From Burkholderia sp. D-99 (GTDB lineage: Bacteria; Pseudomonadota; Gammaproteobacteria; Burkholderiales; Burkholderiaceae): 64,000 bases of DNA. The position numbers were made by a program, and so were the translations under genes. Shown piece after piece: positions 16,059-26,700 of the stretch (position 1 is its first letter; every line of letters starts with the position of its first letter). The notes under the pieces are model-generated. The model had not been told where the DNA came from, made no database searches, and was given only the letters and a program-made list of their open reading frames with translations. Location of the stretch: NCBI RefSeq assembly GCF_011605345.1, contig NZ_JAAOXM010000014.1:124001-188000 (forward strand). Reading direction: 5' to 3'.

Positions 16059-17495
16059 TCAGGCCGGCTTCGCGGGCTTGAGCTGCATCGACTTGTACTC
16101 GAGATATTCTTCGAGCCCGTACACGCCGTTCTCGCGGCCGTGCCCCGACTGCTTGTAGCCGCCGAACGGCGCGGCGCCGTTCCACGTGCCGCCGTTGATG
16201 TCGACCTGCCCGGTGCGGATACGGCGCGCGATGCCCATCGCGCGTTCGTCGCTGCCGGCCCACACCGCGCCGCCAAGCCCGTATGGCGAATCGTTCGCGA
16301 TCCGCACGGCCTCGTCTTCATCGCGATACGTGATGATCGACAGCACCGGCCCGAAGATTTCCTCCTGCGCGATCGTCGATTTCGGATCGACGCGGCCGAA
16401 CACGGTCGGCTTCACGAAGAAGCCCTTCGCAAGCCCTTCCGGCAGGCCCGTGCCGCCCGTCACGAGTTCCGCGCCTTCGTCGATCCCGCGCTGGATGTAG
16501 TCCTGCACACGCTGCTGCTGCACGGCGGATGCAAGCGCGCCAAGGCGCGTCGCATCCTGCCGCGGATCGCCGGCAACGTAGGTTTCGGCCGCCGCCTTCG
16601 CAATCTCGCGCGCTTCGTCGTAGCGCGCTTCCGGCACCAGCATGCGCGTATGCGCCGAGCAGGTCTGCCCCGCGTTCAGGTAGCACGCGTTGACCGTGCC
16701 CTTCACCGCCGTCGAGAAATCGGCATCGTCGAGGATCACCGATGCCGACTTGCCGCCCAGCTCGAGCGCGACGCGTTTGACGCCCGCGGCCGCCAGCTCG
16801 GCCACGCGCTTGCCGGCGCGCGTCGAGCCCGTAAACGACACCATGTCGACGTCCGGATCGGTCGCCAGCACCTCGCCGACCACCGGGCCGTAGCCGCACA
16901 CGAGGTTGAACACGCCGGCCGGCAGCCCGGCTTCGTGAATCGCTTCGGCAAGGATGAACGCGTTGAGCGGCGCGACTTCGGACGGCTTCAGGACGACCGT
17001 GCAGCCGGCCGCGAGCGCCGGTGCGACCTTCAGCGTCACCTGGTTGAGCGGGTAGTTCCACGGCGTGATCGCCGCGACGACGCCGACCGGCTCGCGCACG
17101 ACGAGCGAGTTGCCGACCTGTGCCTCAAACTCGAACGACTCGGCGAGCTTCGCGTACGCCTTCCAGTTGTAGATCGGGCCGCCGACCTGGATCGCGCGTG
17201 ACAGCTTGATCGGCATCCCGACTTCGCCGGTGATCGACTGCGCGAGCTCCTCGCTGCGCGCCTGCAGATGCTCGACGATCTTGCGCAGGTAGCCCGCGCG
17301 CGTCGCGGCCGGCGTGGCCGCCCACGCGTCGAAGGCTGCGCGCGCCGCGCGGATCGCGTCCTGCGCGTCGGACGCGACGCCTTCCGGAATCCGGCCGATC
17401 ACGGCTTCGGTGCCCGAGTCGATCACGTCGATCGTGCCGGTGCCGGCCGGTTTGCGCCATGCGCCGTCGATATAGAACTGGTCGTAGGTTTTCAT
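16059..17495 (-). CDS. NAD(P)-dependent aldehyde dehydrogenase
   Basis: A 478-residue ALDH-superfamily enzyme. Visible motifs are AAITPWNYPLNQVTLKVAPAL near residue 145, the cofactor loop FTGSTRAGKRVAE, the general-base region ALELGGKSASVIL, and the nucleophile NAGQTCSAHTRML near 280. The C-terminal signature GGYKQSGHGRENG is also present. It oxidises an aldehyde to the acid; the substrate is not determinable from sequence. I chose the ATG at 17495 because GGAGG lies 9 bases upstream; the longer frame has no ribosome site. It is monocistronic, with its own terminator. Confidence 0.88.
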   Translation of the reverse strand: MKTYDQFYIDGAWRKPAGTGTIDVIDSGTEAVIGRIPEGVASDAQDAIRAARAAFDAWAATPAATRAGYLRKIVEHLQARSEELAQSITGEVGMPIKLSRAIQVGGPIYNWKAYAKLAESFEFEAQVGNSLVVREPVGVVAAITPWNYPLNQVTLKVAPALAAGCTVVLKPSEVAPLNAFILAEAIHEAGLPAGVFNLVCGYGPVVGEVLATDPDVDMVSFTGSTRAGKRVAELAAAGVKRVALELGGKSASVILDDADFSTAVKGTVNACYLNAGQTCSAHTRMLVPEARYDEAREIAKAAAETYVAGDPRQDATRLGALASAVQQQRVQDYIQRGIDEGAELVTGGTGLPEGLAKGFFVKPTVFGRVDPKSTIAQEEIFGPVLSIITYRDEDEAVRIANDSPYGLGGAVWAGSDERAMGIARRIRTGQVDINGGTWNGAAPFGGYKQSGHGRENGVYGLEEYLEYKSMQLKPAKPA

Positions 17496-17619
17496 CGTTT
17501 TCCGCCTCCAGGAAAGCCGACATTCTAGCGAGCGTTTCGGTCGGCCGGTGTGACGATTGACAGCCTTTGGAAAGGTCTTTAGCCTCGGCGCCTCATTCAT
17601 CATAAGAAAGGAGAATGCC

Positions 17620-18381
17620 TTGAGCATCCTGACCAAAATCGAGGGCGGCTATCTTCAGGTACTGCGCGTGATCGTGCTGTTGTTCGCGACCGCAGTCCTG
17701 ATCGGCGGGGTCATATTCGGCGCGATCGCACTCGATGCGCGCCTGTCGAAACCGCCGAAGGTCGATTCGGCCATCCAGGTCGATCCTGCATCGTTCGCGT
17801 GGGAGAAAAATGCACCCGCCAAGGCCGCGCCGGCCGCCGACGGCACGGCAGCCAAGGACGACAACGCGTCGCCCGCGCTGCGCCTGTCAACGCAACTGTC
17901 GGGCATCGTGCAGAAGCACGGCCGGGCGGCCCTGTCGCCGGACTACGCGGTCGATCGCGACGCATACGAGCCGTCGTTCCAGCGCGTGCTCGGCGACGAC
18001 GACCATCCGGAGGTCGCGTACTACGAGCAGCAGATCGCGTATCTCGACAAGGTGCTGTCGCGCGCGGACGTCGCGGCCAGCGTCAAGAAGAAGGTCACCG
18101 GGCACGGCGACGAATATGCGCGCGAGCAGGCGTACACCGATGTCGTGTCGGCGGTCATGCGCGACTTCTCCGAGCGCTACGACGCACGCCGGACCGCGAT
18201 CGACAACGAGAAGAAGGCCGCGGAAGAAACCGCTGCCGAGAACGGCCAGACCGCGCGCTACGCCGGCGTCGCCGCGCTCGTCGCGCTGTATTCGTTCGTG
18301 TCGCTCGCGGTGCTGATCATCCTGATCCGCGTCGAGCGCAGCATCCGCTCGATCGCGCGCGCCACGCACACGACGACCTGA
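17620..18381 (+). CDS. Membrane protein with N- and C-terminal transmembrane helices
   Basis: A 253-residue protein of unknown function. A hydrophobic helix near residues 15-40 (VLRVIVLLFATAVLIGG) and a second at about 215-238 (AGVAALVALYSFVSLAVL) enclose a soluble, charged, largely alpha-helical periplasmic-type domain. The C-terminal tail is short and basic. AAGGAG stands 6 bases before the TTG start at 17620; the nearby ATG is out of frame, so the TTG is well supported. It diverges from the aldehyde dehydrogenase gene. Confidence 0.7.
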   Translation: MSILTKIEGGYLQVLRVIVLLFATAVLIGGVIFGAIALDARLSKPPKVDSAIQVDPASFAWEKNAPAKAAPAADGTAAKDDNASPALRLSTQLSGIVQKHGRAALSPDYAVDRDAYEPSFQRVLGDDDHPEVAYYEQQIAYLDKVLSRADVAASVKKKVTGHGDEYAREQAYTDVVSAVMRDFSERYDARRTAIDNEKKAAEETAAENGQTARYAGVAALVALYSFVSLAVLIILIRVERSIRSIARATHTTT

Positions 18382-18700
18382 TCCCGTTCATCCGCCAGCC
18401 CGCGCGCCGGGCTGCGGCGGGCCCGGCAACGGGCCCGCTGCGCGGCGCAAGCGGCCGCTTTCCGGTCGCTTTCCGGCCGCGTCTCCCCGCGTTGTTCCTC
18501 ACGCTCCCGTACTTTCCATTCCCGCCGCTCCCTCACTCCGCGGTCGGCCATCCGCGCCGGCATGGCATCCGTTTCGCCACCGCCATGTCAGCATCCGCCC
18601 GGGTGCGCGGCCGGGCCCGCATCGTGCTATGTTTTTATTATCGGCACCGGCCTATTGCAACCGGCGCCGCCCGGAATCGACGTATTTCGTGAGCGCTGCC
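18382..18700. other. Intergenic region without a recognised gene
   Basis: About 320 bases, very GC-rich at the left and less so near 18630, where GTTTTTATTATCGG could serve as part of a promoter for the gene at 18701. No terminator or RNA gene is evident. Confidence 0.4.
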
Positions 18701-19066
18701 ATGTCCGACGCACCCCATACCCTCGGCTCGCAAGACCGCCTGGAGCTGCTTTGCTGGCTCACCTGCGGCAATCTCGGCGCGTTTTACCTCAACGAATCGT
18801 GGCCGGACGCCACGTTCCAGGTCCAGGCCGCGCATCGCTGGCTCGACCGCCATCACCGCCAGGCCGACTGGCTCGTGCTCGCCAAGCTCGCGGCGCTCGC
18901 GCAGGACATCGCCAAGCGGCACGCCGGGTTCGTCGATGCATCGTGGGCGCGCGACGCGGTCGAGGAAATCGTCGATACCGACGATCTCGACTATCGGGCG
19001 AAACTCGTGCAATGGGTCTACGAAGACTGCTGCAAGGCGCTCGCCGACAAGCGGCTGGCCGATTGA
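18701..19066 (+). CDS. Small hypothetical cytoplasmic protein
   Basis: A 121-residue soluble protein, acidic and helix-rich. It contains LELLCWLTCGNLGAFYLNES and a C-terminal WVYEDCCKALADKRLAD. I chose the ATG at 18701 (MSDAPHTLG) because the upstream extension is of poor composition. No family recognised and no signal peptide. It stands alone between two intergenic regions. Confidence 0.6.
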   Translation: MSDAPHTLGSQDRLELLCWLTCGNLGAFYLNESWPDATFQVQAAHRWLDRHHRQADWLVLAKLAALAQDIAKRHAGFVDASWARDAVEEIVDTDDLDYRAKLVQWVYEDCCKALADKRLAD

Positions 19067-19193
19067 CGATCAAGACGGGATGCGGGGCGCGGTACCGCGC
19101 ATCCCGCGATCCCTTCGTTGATGGGAATGTGACCGCCTGAAAGGCTGACGGGTGCGGTACGTCGCGCACCGCACCCCGAACCGCGCTGCGCGC

Positions 19194-19673
19194 CTACAGC
19201 AGCGACTTCGCCTGCGTCAGCACCTTGTCGCAGATCTGCTTGGTCACCTGCTGCTTCAGGCCGCCGCCGCTCAGGTCGAGCTTGCTGCCGTTGCCGGCGT
19301 CGAGGATCCCGCTCGCGCCGCTGCTATAGCCGCTGTCGGACGACGCGTTGCCGCCGAGCTTGCCCATCAGCGCGTCCTTCACCGACGACGCACCGCCGGA
19401 CGCCCCGCCGAGATAGTTGTTCTGGATGCAGAACTGCAGCAGGCCCGCGACGTTGCCGGTGCTGCCCGGCATCAGCGACGAACCGCCGCCACCCGTCAAT
19501 GCGCCGCCGATGCCGCCGAGGTTGCCAAGCGCACCGCCCGCGCTGCTGCCTGAATCGCCACCGCCGCCGACCTGCTTCAGGACATCGCCAAGCTGCGCAT
19601 GCGCCACCGAAAACGGCGCGAGCAATCCGATCAGCGCGCCGGCAACGGTCGCGCGGTATAGACGTGCATTCAT
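19194..19673 (-). CDS. DUF2501 (YjjA-like) exported protein
   Basis: A 159-residue secreted protein. After the signal peptide (to VAHA) comes a long Gly/Ser-rich segment. The DUF2501 core follows: VAGLLQFCIQNNYL, KDALMGKLGG, SGILDAGNGSKLDL and the closing VTKQICDKVLTQAKSLL. The two cysteines in these motifs may pair. E. coli YjjA has the same order. GGGAGG precedes the chosen ATG. The physiological role is unknown. Confidence 0.85.
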   Translation of the reverse strand: MNARLYRATVAGALIGLLAPFSVAHAQLGDVLKQVGGGGDSGSSAGGALGNLGGIGGALTGGGGSSLMPGSTGNVAGLLQFCIQNNYLGGASGGASSVKDALMGKLGGNASSDSGYSSGASGILDAGNGSKLDLSGGGLKQQVTKQICDKVLTQAKSLL

Positions 19674-19944
19674 GTGAAGCCTCCCGGTTGTGACTGCGTG
19701 AGTACCGCGAATCGAATCCAAGGATACTCAATCAACCCGTACATGACAGCCTTCGCATGCGGCCTGAAACGTCAGGCATCGTGATATCGCCACAATTTGA
19801 CAAAGCTTGACGGCGAGCCGTGTGCGGAAACGCCGGTTTTGCACCCGCGCGCGATCGCCCGCCCGGGTCGCCTGCGCACGCGAAGCGTCATAGAATCGTC
19901 GTCGCCGACCGTTCGGACCCTCCGGCCCGATCTCAATCCCGAAC

Positions 19945-20499
19945 ATGAAGGATGCTCGCGTGACGCTTGCCCATCGATTTCTGCTGATCGCCGGCGCATC
20001 GGCCGCGCTGTGTTGCGGCACCGGCACCGCCGGCGCGGCCACGGCCGCGGCGGCCGCTGCATGCCCGTCGCCATCGTTCGACCGCTACCCGGCACCCGCC
20101 GCAAGCGCGCCGCGCAAGCCGGCCGCAGCGCCACGCCTGACCAGCAAGGAAGCGCGCCTCTACCGCACCGTCATTCGCGACGAATTCACGCAACCGGCCA
20201 ATTTTGCCGGCCACTATCGTGTCGCGACCTGGGGTTGCGGAACGGATTGCCGGAATTTCGCGATCGTCGACAAGTACACGGGCGCGACGTACACGATGCC
20301 CGGCGTACAGGCCATCGCAGGCGTGATGGGCAACGACGAGGAGCGCGTCGATTTCCGGCCGGGCAGTACGCTGCTGATCGTCGCGGGCTGCTTCAACGAC
20401 GATTGCGACGACGGCAACGCGAAGGCGGCCCGGCACTTCTATGAGTGGACCGGTACGCGCTTGCGGCCGGTCGGCACATGCCCGCTGCCGATCGAGTAG
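19945..20499 (+). CDS. Exported hypothetical protein
   Basis: A 184-residue protein with a signal peptide covering roughly residues 8-33, then an Ala/Pro-rich linker to about residue 65. The globular part has four cysteines in WGCGTDC and GCFNDDCDD, which probably form disulfides, and a YTMPGVQAIAGVMG segment. It resembles many uncharacterised proteobacterial periplasmic proteins; no function can be assigned. It is convergent with the siderophore operon, whose last gene ends 32 bases away. Confidence 0.65.
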   Translation: MKDARVTLAHRFLLIAGASAALCCGTGTAGAATAAAAAACPSPSFDRYPAPAASAPRKPAAAPRLTSKEARLYRTVIRDEFTQPANFAGHYRVATWGCGTDCRNFAIVDKYTGATYTMPGVQAIAGVMGNDEERVDFRPGSTLLIVAGCFNDDCDDGNAKAARHFYEWTGTRLRPVGTCPLPIE

Positions 20500-20531
20500 G
20501 CGGCGGATTCGCACGGCGCGCGCGATAACGA

Positions 20532-21770
20532 TTACCCCGCCGGCGCGCTGCGCCCCGCCCCCCAGGCCGCGATGAATACGGCCGCGAGCACCGCGCCGAT
20601 CGACGCGAACGGCAGCGCCGGATGCAGTTCGTACAGCATCGTGCCGGCCAGCGGCGCGACCACCATGCTGAGCCCTTGCGCCATCGACATCGCCCCCGCG
20701 CACGCGGCCTGCTCGTGCGCGTCGACACGCGTGCTCGCCAGCGCCGCAACCGCCGGAAACGCAGCACCCATCCCGCACGCCGCGACGAAGTAGCTCACGC
20801 ACAGCAGCAACGGGTAGGCGGCCGGCGCCGCCAGCGCCGATACGAACCCTGCGCCGCCCGCCAGCGCACCCCAGCGCAACCATTGAAGCGGCGCGACCGA
20901 GCGCCAGCGGCCGACCAGCGACTGTGTCGCGATCAGCCCGACACCTGCACTGCCGAGCGCATAGCCGACCACCATCGACGCATCGCTCGCCCGCACGTGC
21001 AGCCTGTCGATCACGTAGAAACCCAGCACGCTGTTCGCGATCATCACCGCGCTGTACAGCGCGAACGCGCTGCACCACGGCAAGCGCAAGCGTCGATCGG
21101 TCGGCTTCAGCCGGGGCGGCGCCTGCCGCATTGCATGCACGCCATCGTCGCGCAGCCGGCGCAACCCCATCAGCCCGGCGAGCGGCAGCAGCGCGAAAAC
21201 GGCCAGTGCGAACGTCATGTCGAACCCGGCCAGCCAGCCCGCAAGCGGCGGCGCGAGCACCATCCCGATCGCACCCGCCGCGCCGAATCGCGCGATCGCG
21301 GCCGCGCGCCCCGTGGCCGGCGTCCGGTCGGCGATCCACGCCATGGCGGCAACGGGCAGCCCTGCATAACATCCCCCCATCGCGGCGCGCGTGACGAGCA
21401 GCGCGACAAAACCGGCCCACACCGGCGGCACCGCGCTGCCGCCGGCGCGCAACGCCCAGCCGACATAGGCGGCCAGCAGCAGCGAACTCGCGACGAAGCC
21501 GCCAATTGCCGCACGCATCGACGACAACCGGCCGCGGGTGTCCGCCGCGCGCCCCCAGCGCGGCGCGGCGATCATCCAGACAAGCCCGACGATGCCGATG
21601 ATTGCGCCGATGTGCAGCGGCGCGAGATGCATGCGCCTCGCCATCGGACCGGCAACCGTCACGAATGCATAGGTGCCGGCTACCATCGCGAAGTTCGCGA
21701 GCAGCAACGGCAGGAAGGACACGCCGGCATCGGCCGGCGTGGGCAGGGAGTCAGCGGAAGTCGTCGACAT
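20532..21770 (-). CDS. MFS transporter, probable siderophore exporter
   Basis: A 412-residue major-facilitator protein with 12 predicted helices. The loop motif RWGRAADTRGRLSSMRAAI between helices 2 and 3 is the MFS signature region. It is the last gene of the leftward siderophore operon, 36 bases after the DAHP synthase gene, a place usually occupied by an EntS-type exporter. Export of the catecholate is therefore inferred from position; the sequence alone shows only a drug/metabolite-type MFS. Confidence 0.82.
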   Translation of the reverse strand: MSTTSADSLPTPADAGVSFLPLLLANFAMVAGTYAFVTVAGPMARRMHLAPLHIGAIIGIVGLVWMIAAPRWGRAADTRGRLSSMRAAIGGFVASSLLLAAYVGWALRAGGSAVPPVWAGFVALLVTRAAMGGCYAGLPVAAMAWIADRTPATGRAAAIARFGAAGAIGMVLAPPLAGWLAGFDMTFALAVFALLPLAGLMGLRRLRDDGVHAMRQAPPRLKPTDRRLRLPWCSAFALYSAVMIANSVLGFYVIDRLHVRASDASMVVGYALGSAGVGLIATQSLVGRWRSVAPLQWLRWGALAGGAGFVSALAAPAAYPLLLCVSYFVAACGMGAAFPAVAALASTRVDAHEQAACAGAMSMAQGLSMVVAPLAGTMLYELHPALPFASIGAVLAAVFIAAWGAGRSAPAG

Positions 21771-21806
21771 AAGGTGTTCCGATGAAAGAAAGTAAAACGT
21801 CGCGCA

Positions 21807-22910
21807 TCAGTGAAGATCGGCACCATTGCCAGTCAGCCGGCGACGGGCGCGCACCAGCGCGTCCACGGTCGCCTCCCAGCCGATGCACGGATCGGTAATC
21901 GAGCAGCCGTAGCGCAACGCAGTACCCAGCGGCTGCGCGCCGTCCTCGATGAAGCTTTCGAGCATCACCCCGCGGATCGCTTCGCTGCCCGCGCCGATCT
22001 GCCCGACGACATCGTCCAGCACCGCCAGTTGCTGCACGGCCTGCTTGCCGCAGTTCGCATGCGAGCAGTCGATCAGCAGGTTCGGCGTCAGGCGCTGGGC
22101 GCGCAGCGTCTCGACCGCGGCGGCCACCGACGCGGCATCGTAGTTCGGCCCGTGACGGCCGCCGCGCAGCACGAGGTGCGCGTGCGGATTGCCGGCGCTG
22201 TGCAGCAACGCCGGGTGGCCGGCGCCGTCGATGCCGATGAACGTGTGCGGCCGCATGCTGGCCAGCATCGCGTGCGCCGCGATGTCGACCTGGCCGTCCG
22301 TGCCGTTCTTGAAACCGACCGGCAACGCGAGGCCCGACGCCATCTCGCGATGAATCTGCGACTCGGTCGTGCGGGCCCCGATCGCGGCCCAGCTCACCAG
22401 ATCGGACAGGTAGTGCGGCGTCGCCACGTCCAGCACTTCCGTCGCGACCGGCAGCCCCAATGCGTTGATGTCGACGAGCAGCCGGCGCGCGGTGTGCAGC
22501 CCCTCCGCGACGCGATGACTGCCGTCGAGCCCCGGATCGTTGATCAGCCCTTTCCAGCCGACCGTCGTTCGCGGCTTCTCGAAATAGACGCGCATCACGA
22601 CGCACAGCGCGTCGCGCACCGCGTATGCCAGACCGGCGAGGCGACGCGCGTAGTCGAGCGCGGCCGCCGGATCGTGGATCGAGCACGGACCGACGACGAC
22701 AATCCGGCGCGCATCGCGCCGTTCGAGAATCGCGCGCACCTGTGCACGCCCCGCATCGACGGTCGCCTGTGCGGCATACGACGCCGGCACCGCGTGGCGC
22801 AGCGCATCGGGTACGGGCAGTCGCACGCCGACACGCAGCCGCTCGTCGGGGTGCGGCAACGCGAATGCACCTGCCGTGCCGTGTTCGGCACAGGCCGGGA
22901 TATGTTTCAT
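21807..22910 (-). CDS. Class I DAHP synthase dedicated to the siderophore operon
   Basis: A 367-residue 3-deoxy-7-phosphoheptulonate synthase. Active-site motifs are VVGPCSIHD, FEKPRTTVGWKGL, LIDCSHANCGKQ and the late CITDPCIGW region. It joins phosphoenolpyruvate and erythrose 4-phosphate at the entry to the shikimate pathway and so raises chorismate supply for 2,3-dihydroxybenzoate. Position in the operon between entA and the exporter supports a dedicated role, possibly with reduced feedback control; the inhibitor site cannot be judged here. It is a paralogue of the housekeeping enzyme, which must lie elsewhere. Confidence 0.88.
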   Translation of the reverse strand: MKHIPACAEHGTAGAFALPHPDERLRVGVRLPVPDALRHAVPASYAAQATVDAGRAQVRAILERRDARRIVVVGPCSIHDPAAALDYARRLAGLAYAVRDALCVVMRVYFEKPRTTVGWKGLINDPGLDGSHRVAEGLHTARRLLVDINALGLPVATEVLDVATPHYLSDLVSWAAIGARTTESQIHREMASGLALPVGFKNGTDGQVDIAAHAMLASMRPHTFIGIDGAGHPALLHSAGNPHAHLVLRGGRHGPNYDAASVAAAVETLRAQRLTPNLLIDCSHANCGKQAVQQLAVLDDVVGQIGAGSEAIRGVMLESFIEDGAQPLGTALRYGCSITDPCIGWEATVDALVRARRRLTGNGADLH

Positions 22911-22944
22911 GACGATGCTCCGGAAACGGAAGACGGGCGCGCCG

Positions 22945-23739
22945 TCACACGCCGAGCGTCGCGCCGCCGTCGACGCACAGCGTGTGCAGCGTCACGTGGC
23001 GGGCGGCGTCGGACAGCAGGAACAGCACGGTGTCGGCAACATCGGCCGGTGCGGCGATCCGGCCGAGCGGGATACCCGTGCGATAGGTTTCGAGCGAGCC
23101 TGCGATGACGCCCGCCGGGCCTTCGGGGCCGCGCCAGAGCTGGCGCTGCATCGGCGTATCGGTCGAGCCCGGCGCGACGATGTTGCAGCGAATCCCGTGG
23201 CCGGCCAGCTCCAGGCCGAGGCAGCGCGTGAACTGGTGCGCGGCGGCCTTCGATGCGGCATAAGCGGCCATCTGCGTGCGCGGCACGAGCGCCGCGTTCG
23301 AGCCCACGGTCACGATGCTGCCCGCGCGCCGCTCGATCATGCGTGCCGCAACCGCGCGCGACAGATGGAACACGCCGTGCGTATTCACCGCGAAGCAGTG
23401 CGCCCAGTCGTCGTCCGTCAGCGATGTCGCGGCCGCCAACCGCAACACGCCGGCGACGTTCGCGAGCATGCCGATCGGACCGATCGTCGCCTCCACCTGC
23501 TCGATTGCCGCGCGTACGGCGTTCGCGTCCGCCACGTCGACCGCGAACGGATGCACGCGCCCGGATGCCGGCGGGCGGTCCTCGCCGGCTCGCATTAGCG
23601 TGTCGCCATCGGCGTCGAATGCGGCAACGTCGACGCCGCGTTCGGCGAGCGCGCGCACCACGGCTGCGCCGATCCCGCGCGCCGCGCCGGTCACGACGGC
23701 GACGCCCGCCGGAAATGTCATGTCGGTTTCCCTGCTCAT
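22945..23739 (-). CDS. entA: 2,3-dihydro-2,3-dihydroxybenzoate dehydrogenase EntA
   Basis: A 264-residue short-chain dehydrogenase. The NAD motif is VVTGAARGIGAAVVRAL, and the catalytic triad appears as Ser in VTVGSNAALVPR with YAASKAA. It oxidises 2,3-dihydro-DHB to 2,3-dihydroxybenzoate after EntC and EntB. The ATG at 23739 overlaps the NRPS stop (ATGA), so coupling is likely; an internal ATG at 23721 is an alternative start. Confidence 0.88.
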   Translation of the reverse strand: MSRETDMTFPAGVAVVTGAARGIGAAVVRALAERGVDVAAFDADGDTLMRAGEDRPPASGRVHPFAVDVADANAVRAAIEQVEATIGPIGMLANVAGVLRLAAATSLTDDDWAHCFAVNTHGVFHLSRAVAARMIERRAGSIVTVGSNAALVPRTQMAAYAASKAAAHQFTRCLGLELAGHGIRCNIVAPGSTDTPMQRQLWRGPEGPAGVIAGSLETYRTGIPLGRIAAPADVADTVLFLLSDAARHVTLHTLCVDGGATLGV

Positions 23740-26700
23740 CGATTCAGATTCCTCGTATCGGTTTCCATCGCGGCCCAAACGGCGAGCCGCTCGCTCAGTG
23801 CGGCGCCGATCGCCGCCATCGGTTCGGGGTCGGACATCCCGTCGTGCGAACAGTCGAGCGCCACGCAGGTCGGCAACGCCGCCGGCCGGTGCGCGGCCCA
23901 GCTGTCGGGCACGGGCGTGCCGGGCCGCTTGCGGGTCGCGTTGAACAGCAGCAGCTCCCCGCCGTAATGCGGCGTCGACGCCGCGCGAAACTGGCGCATC
24001 TGCCTGAGCGTCGCGTCGACCAGCGCATCGAGCCCCGCGCCGCCGAGCGCCGCAAACGGGCTGTTCGCGCGCAGCAGACGCTGGCGCAGTTGCGCGTCGG
24101 ACAACGACGCCGTGTCGAAATCGCCGTTGACCGTCAGCAGGATCCGCAGCGCATCGCCCGTTTCCGGCTGCGACTGCGCCGTCCACGCGGACGACGGATA
24201 GCTGTCCATCAGCGCGAGCACGCCGACCGTCGCACCGGCCCGCTCGAGTGCCGCCGCAACCGCATACGCGAGCGCGCCGCCCAGCGACCAGCCGAGCAGG
24301 TGGTACGGCCCGTCCGGCTGCAGCGCCCGCACGCGCCGCACATAGGTGCCGACGAGCGCGTCGAAATCGGCTGCATCGTTGGTGTCGTCGACCGACAGTT
24401 GCAACCCGTCGATCGTCGCGTCGGGCAGGTACGCGGCAAGTCGCAGGTAACTCCATGCGAGACCGTCGGCCGGATGGATGCAGATCAGCCGCTGCGCGGG
24501 CCCGCCCGCCGTCTGGATCGCGAGATGCGGCGCGAACGCGTCGCGCGCCGCGCGCGGCCGGTACGGCAGCGGCGTGCGCAACGCGGCCGTCAGCGCCGCG
24601 ACCGTCGCGTGACGGAACAGCATCGACACGGGCACGTCGCGGTCGAGCGCGGTTGCCAGCCTCGCGCTCGCCTGGATCGCCTGCAACGACTTGCCGCCGA
24701 TGTCGAAGAAATTTGAATCCGGCGTGAGCGCGACGCCGCCGAGCACGCTGCGCCACGCGTGCATCACCTGGCGTTCCAGCGCGTCGGCGCGCGGATCGTC
24801 GTCCACGCCGATCCGGCCCGCAACCGCCAACTGCCGCAACGCGTTGCGATCGGTCTTGCCGTTGACGTTGCGCGGCAGCCGTTCGAGCACGTGCCACGCG
24901 TCGGGGATCGCCGCAGCCGGCAGCGCGTCGGCGAGCCGCGCGCGCAACGCAGCCGTATCGTCGAACCCGTCGACTCCGGCGACGAACGCCGCGAGCGTCG
25001 TCACGTCGGCGTCGCCGCGCAACGCGACGACCGCCGCTTCGCGCACCTCGGGCGTGCGCAACAGCCAGTCCTCGATCTCGCGCGGATCGATGCGCACGCC
25101 GCTGATCTTCACCTCGTGGTCGATCCGGCCGTCGAACACCAGCCGGCCGTCACGTACGGTGGCGAGGTCGCCGGTTCGATACGCACGCGCGCCTTCGGGG
25201 AGCGTGACGAAACGCTCGGCAGTCAGCGCCGCATTGCCCGGGTAGCCGAGCGCCAGCGCGTCGCCGCACACCACCAGTTCGCCCGTGCGGCCTTCGGCCA
25301 CCGGATACAGCCGTTCGTCGACGACGCGCACGTCGACGCCCGCGCGCGGCATCCCGATCGGCACCGGTTCGCCGTCGCGCCAGACCGCGCCGGGGCCGCT
25401 CACGCAGGCAGCCGTCGCGATGATCGTCGCTTCGGTCGGCCCGTACGTGTTCAGCAGCGCCAGGTCCGGCAGGTGCGCATGCCAGCGCTGGATCCGCTCA
25501 GGCAGCGCGGCCTCCCCGCCGATGATCGTCAGGCGCACGCCGGCCAGGCGTTGCGCCTGGCGCGCGTCCAGTGCGTGCGCAAGCACGTGCCAGTAGGCGG
25601 TCGGCAGGTCGAGCACCGTGATGCGGCGCCGCTCGACCTCGGCCGTAAACGCGTCGACCGAGTCGAGCATCGCATCGTCGCGCAGCACGAGCGTCGCACC
25701 ATTGCAGAGCGTCGCGAAAATCTCCTCGAAGCTCGCATCGAAATGCAGCGGCGCGAACTGCAGCACGCGGTCCCCCGGGGCGATGCGATACAGGTGGCTC
25801 GTGCTGTCGACGAAATGCGCCAGCGCGCCACGCCCGACCAGTACGCCGTTCGGCCGGCCGGTCGAACCCGACGTGTACAACAGGTACGCCGGTGTCCCGG
25901 CGTCGAACGCGGCATGCGCGATGCCACGGAGCGACGGCGTGCGCGGCGCGTCGAGATCGAGCACCGGCAGGCCACCCGCGCAGCCACGGTAGGCCGCCCG
26001 CGTGATCACGAGCGTGGGTGCGGCATCCTCCAGCATCGCCGCGACGCGCTGCGGTGGGCCCTCCGGATCGACCGGCACGATCGTGGCACCGACCCTCAGC
26101 ACGGCGAGCATCGCCGCGATCACGTCGGGCGCACGCGGCGCGGCGATCGCCACGCGTGCGGCGCTCGCGACACCTCGCCGGTCGAGTTCCTCGGCAAGCG
26201 CATCGGCATCGGCGAGCAGCGCGCGGTAGTCGACGCACCGGCCGCCCGCCTCGATCGCCGGTTGCGCCGGCGCATCGCGCGCAATGCGTTCGATCCGCGC
26301 GAGCACGTCGGCATACGGCCCGGCCAGCGGCGCACCGCGCACGATCGACGGCGCGGGCATCCCGTCGAGCAGCGTATCGAGCGACGCATCCGGCACGTGC
26401 GCGGCAAATGCGTCGAGCCACGCGGAAAGATCGTTTGCGTGCGCAACGACCGTGGCCTCGTCGTACGCGTCGGGATTCGCCTCGAGCGTCAGGTGCCACG
26501 CGCCGCCGCGTACGGCAAGCGTCACGTTCAGGTCCTTCACCGGACCGCCGCTCACGGCCTGCGTATTGCTCGCAAGCCCATGGAACGCGACCTGCCGTTC
26601 GAACGGCATCACGTTGACGGCCTGGTTGAACAGGAACGCATTGCGCTCCAGCAACCCGAGATCGCCGCGAATCCACCCATACCGGTAGTACAGGTGCGGC

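Noticed and set aside
19087..19100. Perfect 14-base palindrome GCGCGGTACCGCGC
   Set aside because: Short, very GC-rich and without a T-run or nearby divergent gene; probably chance in such DNA.
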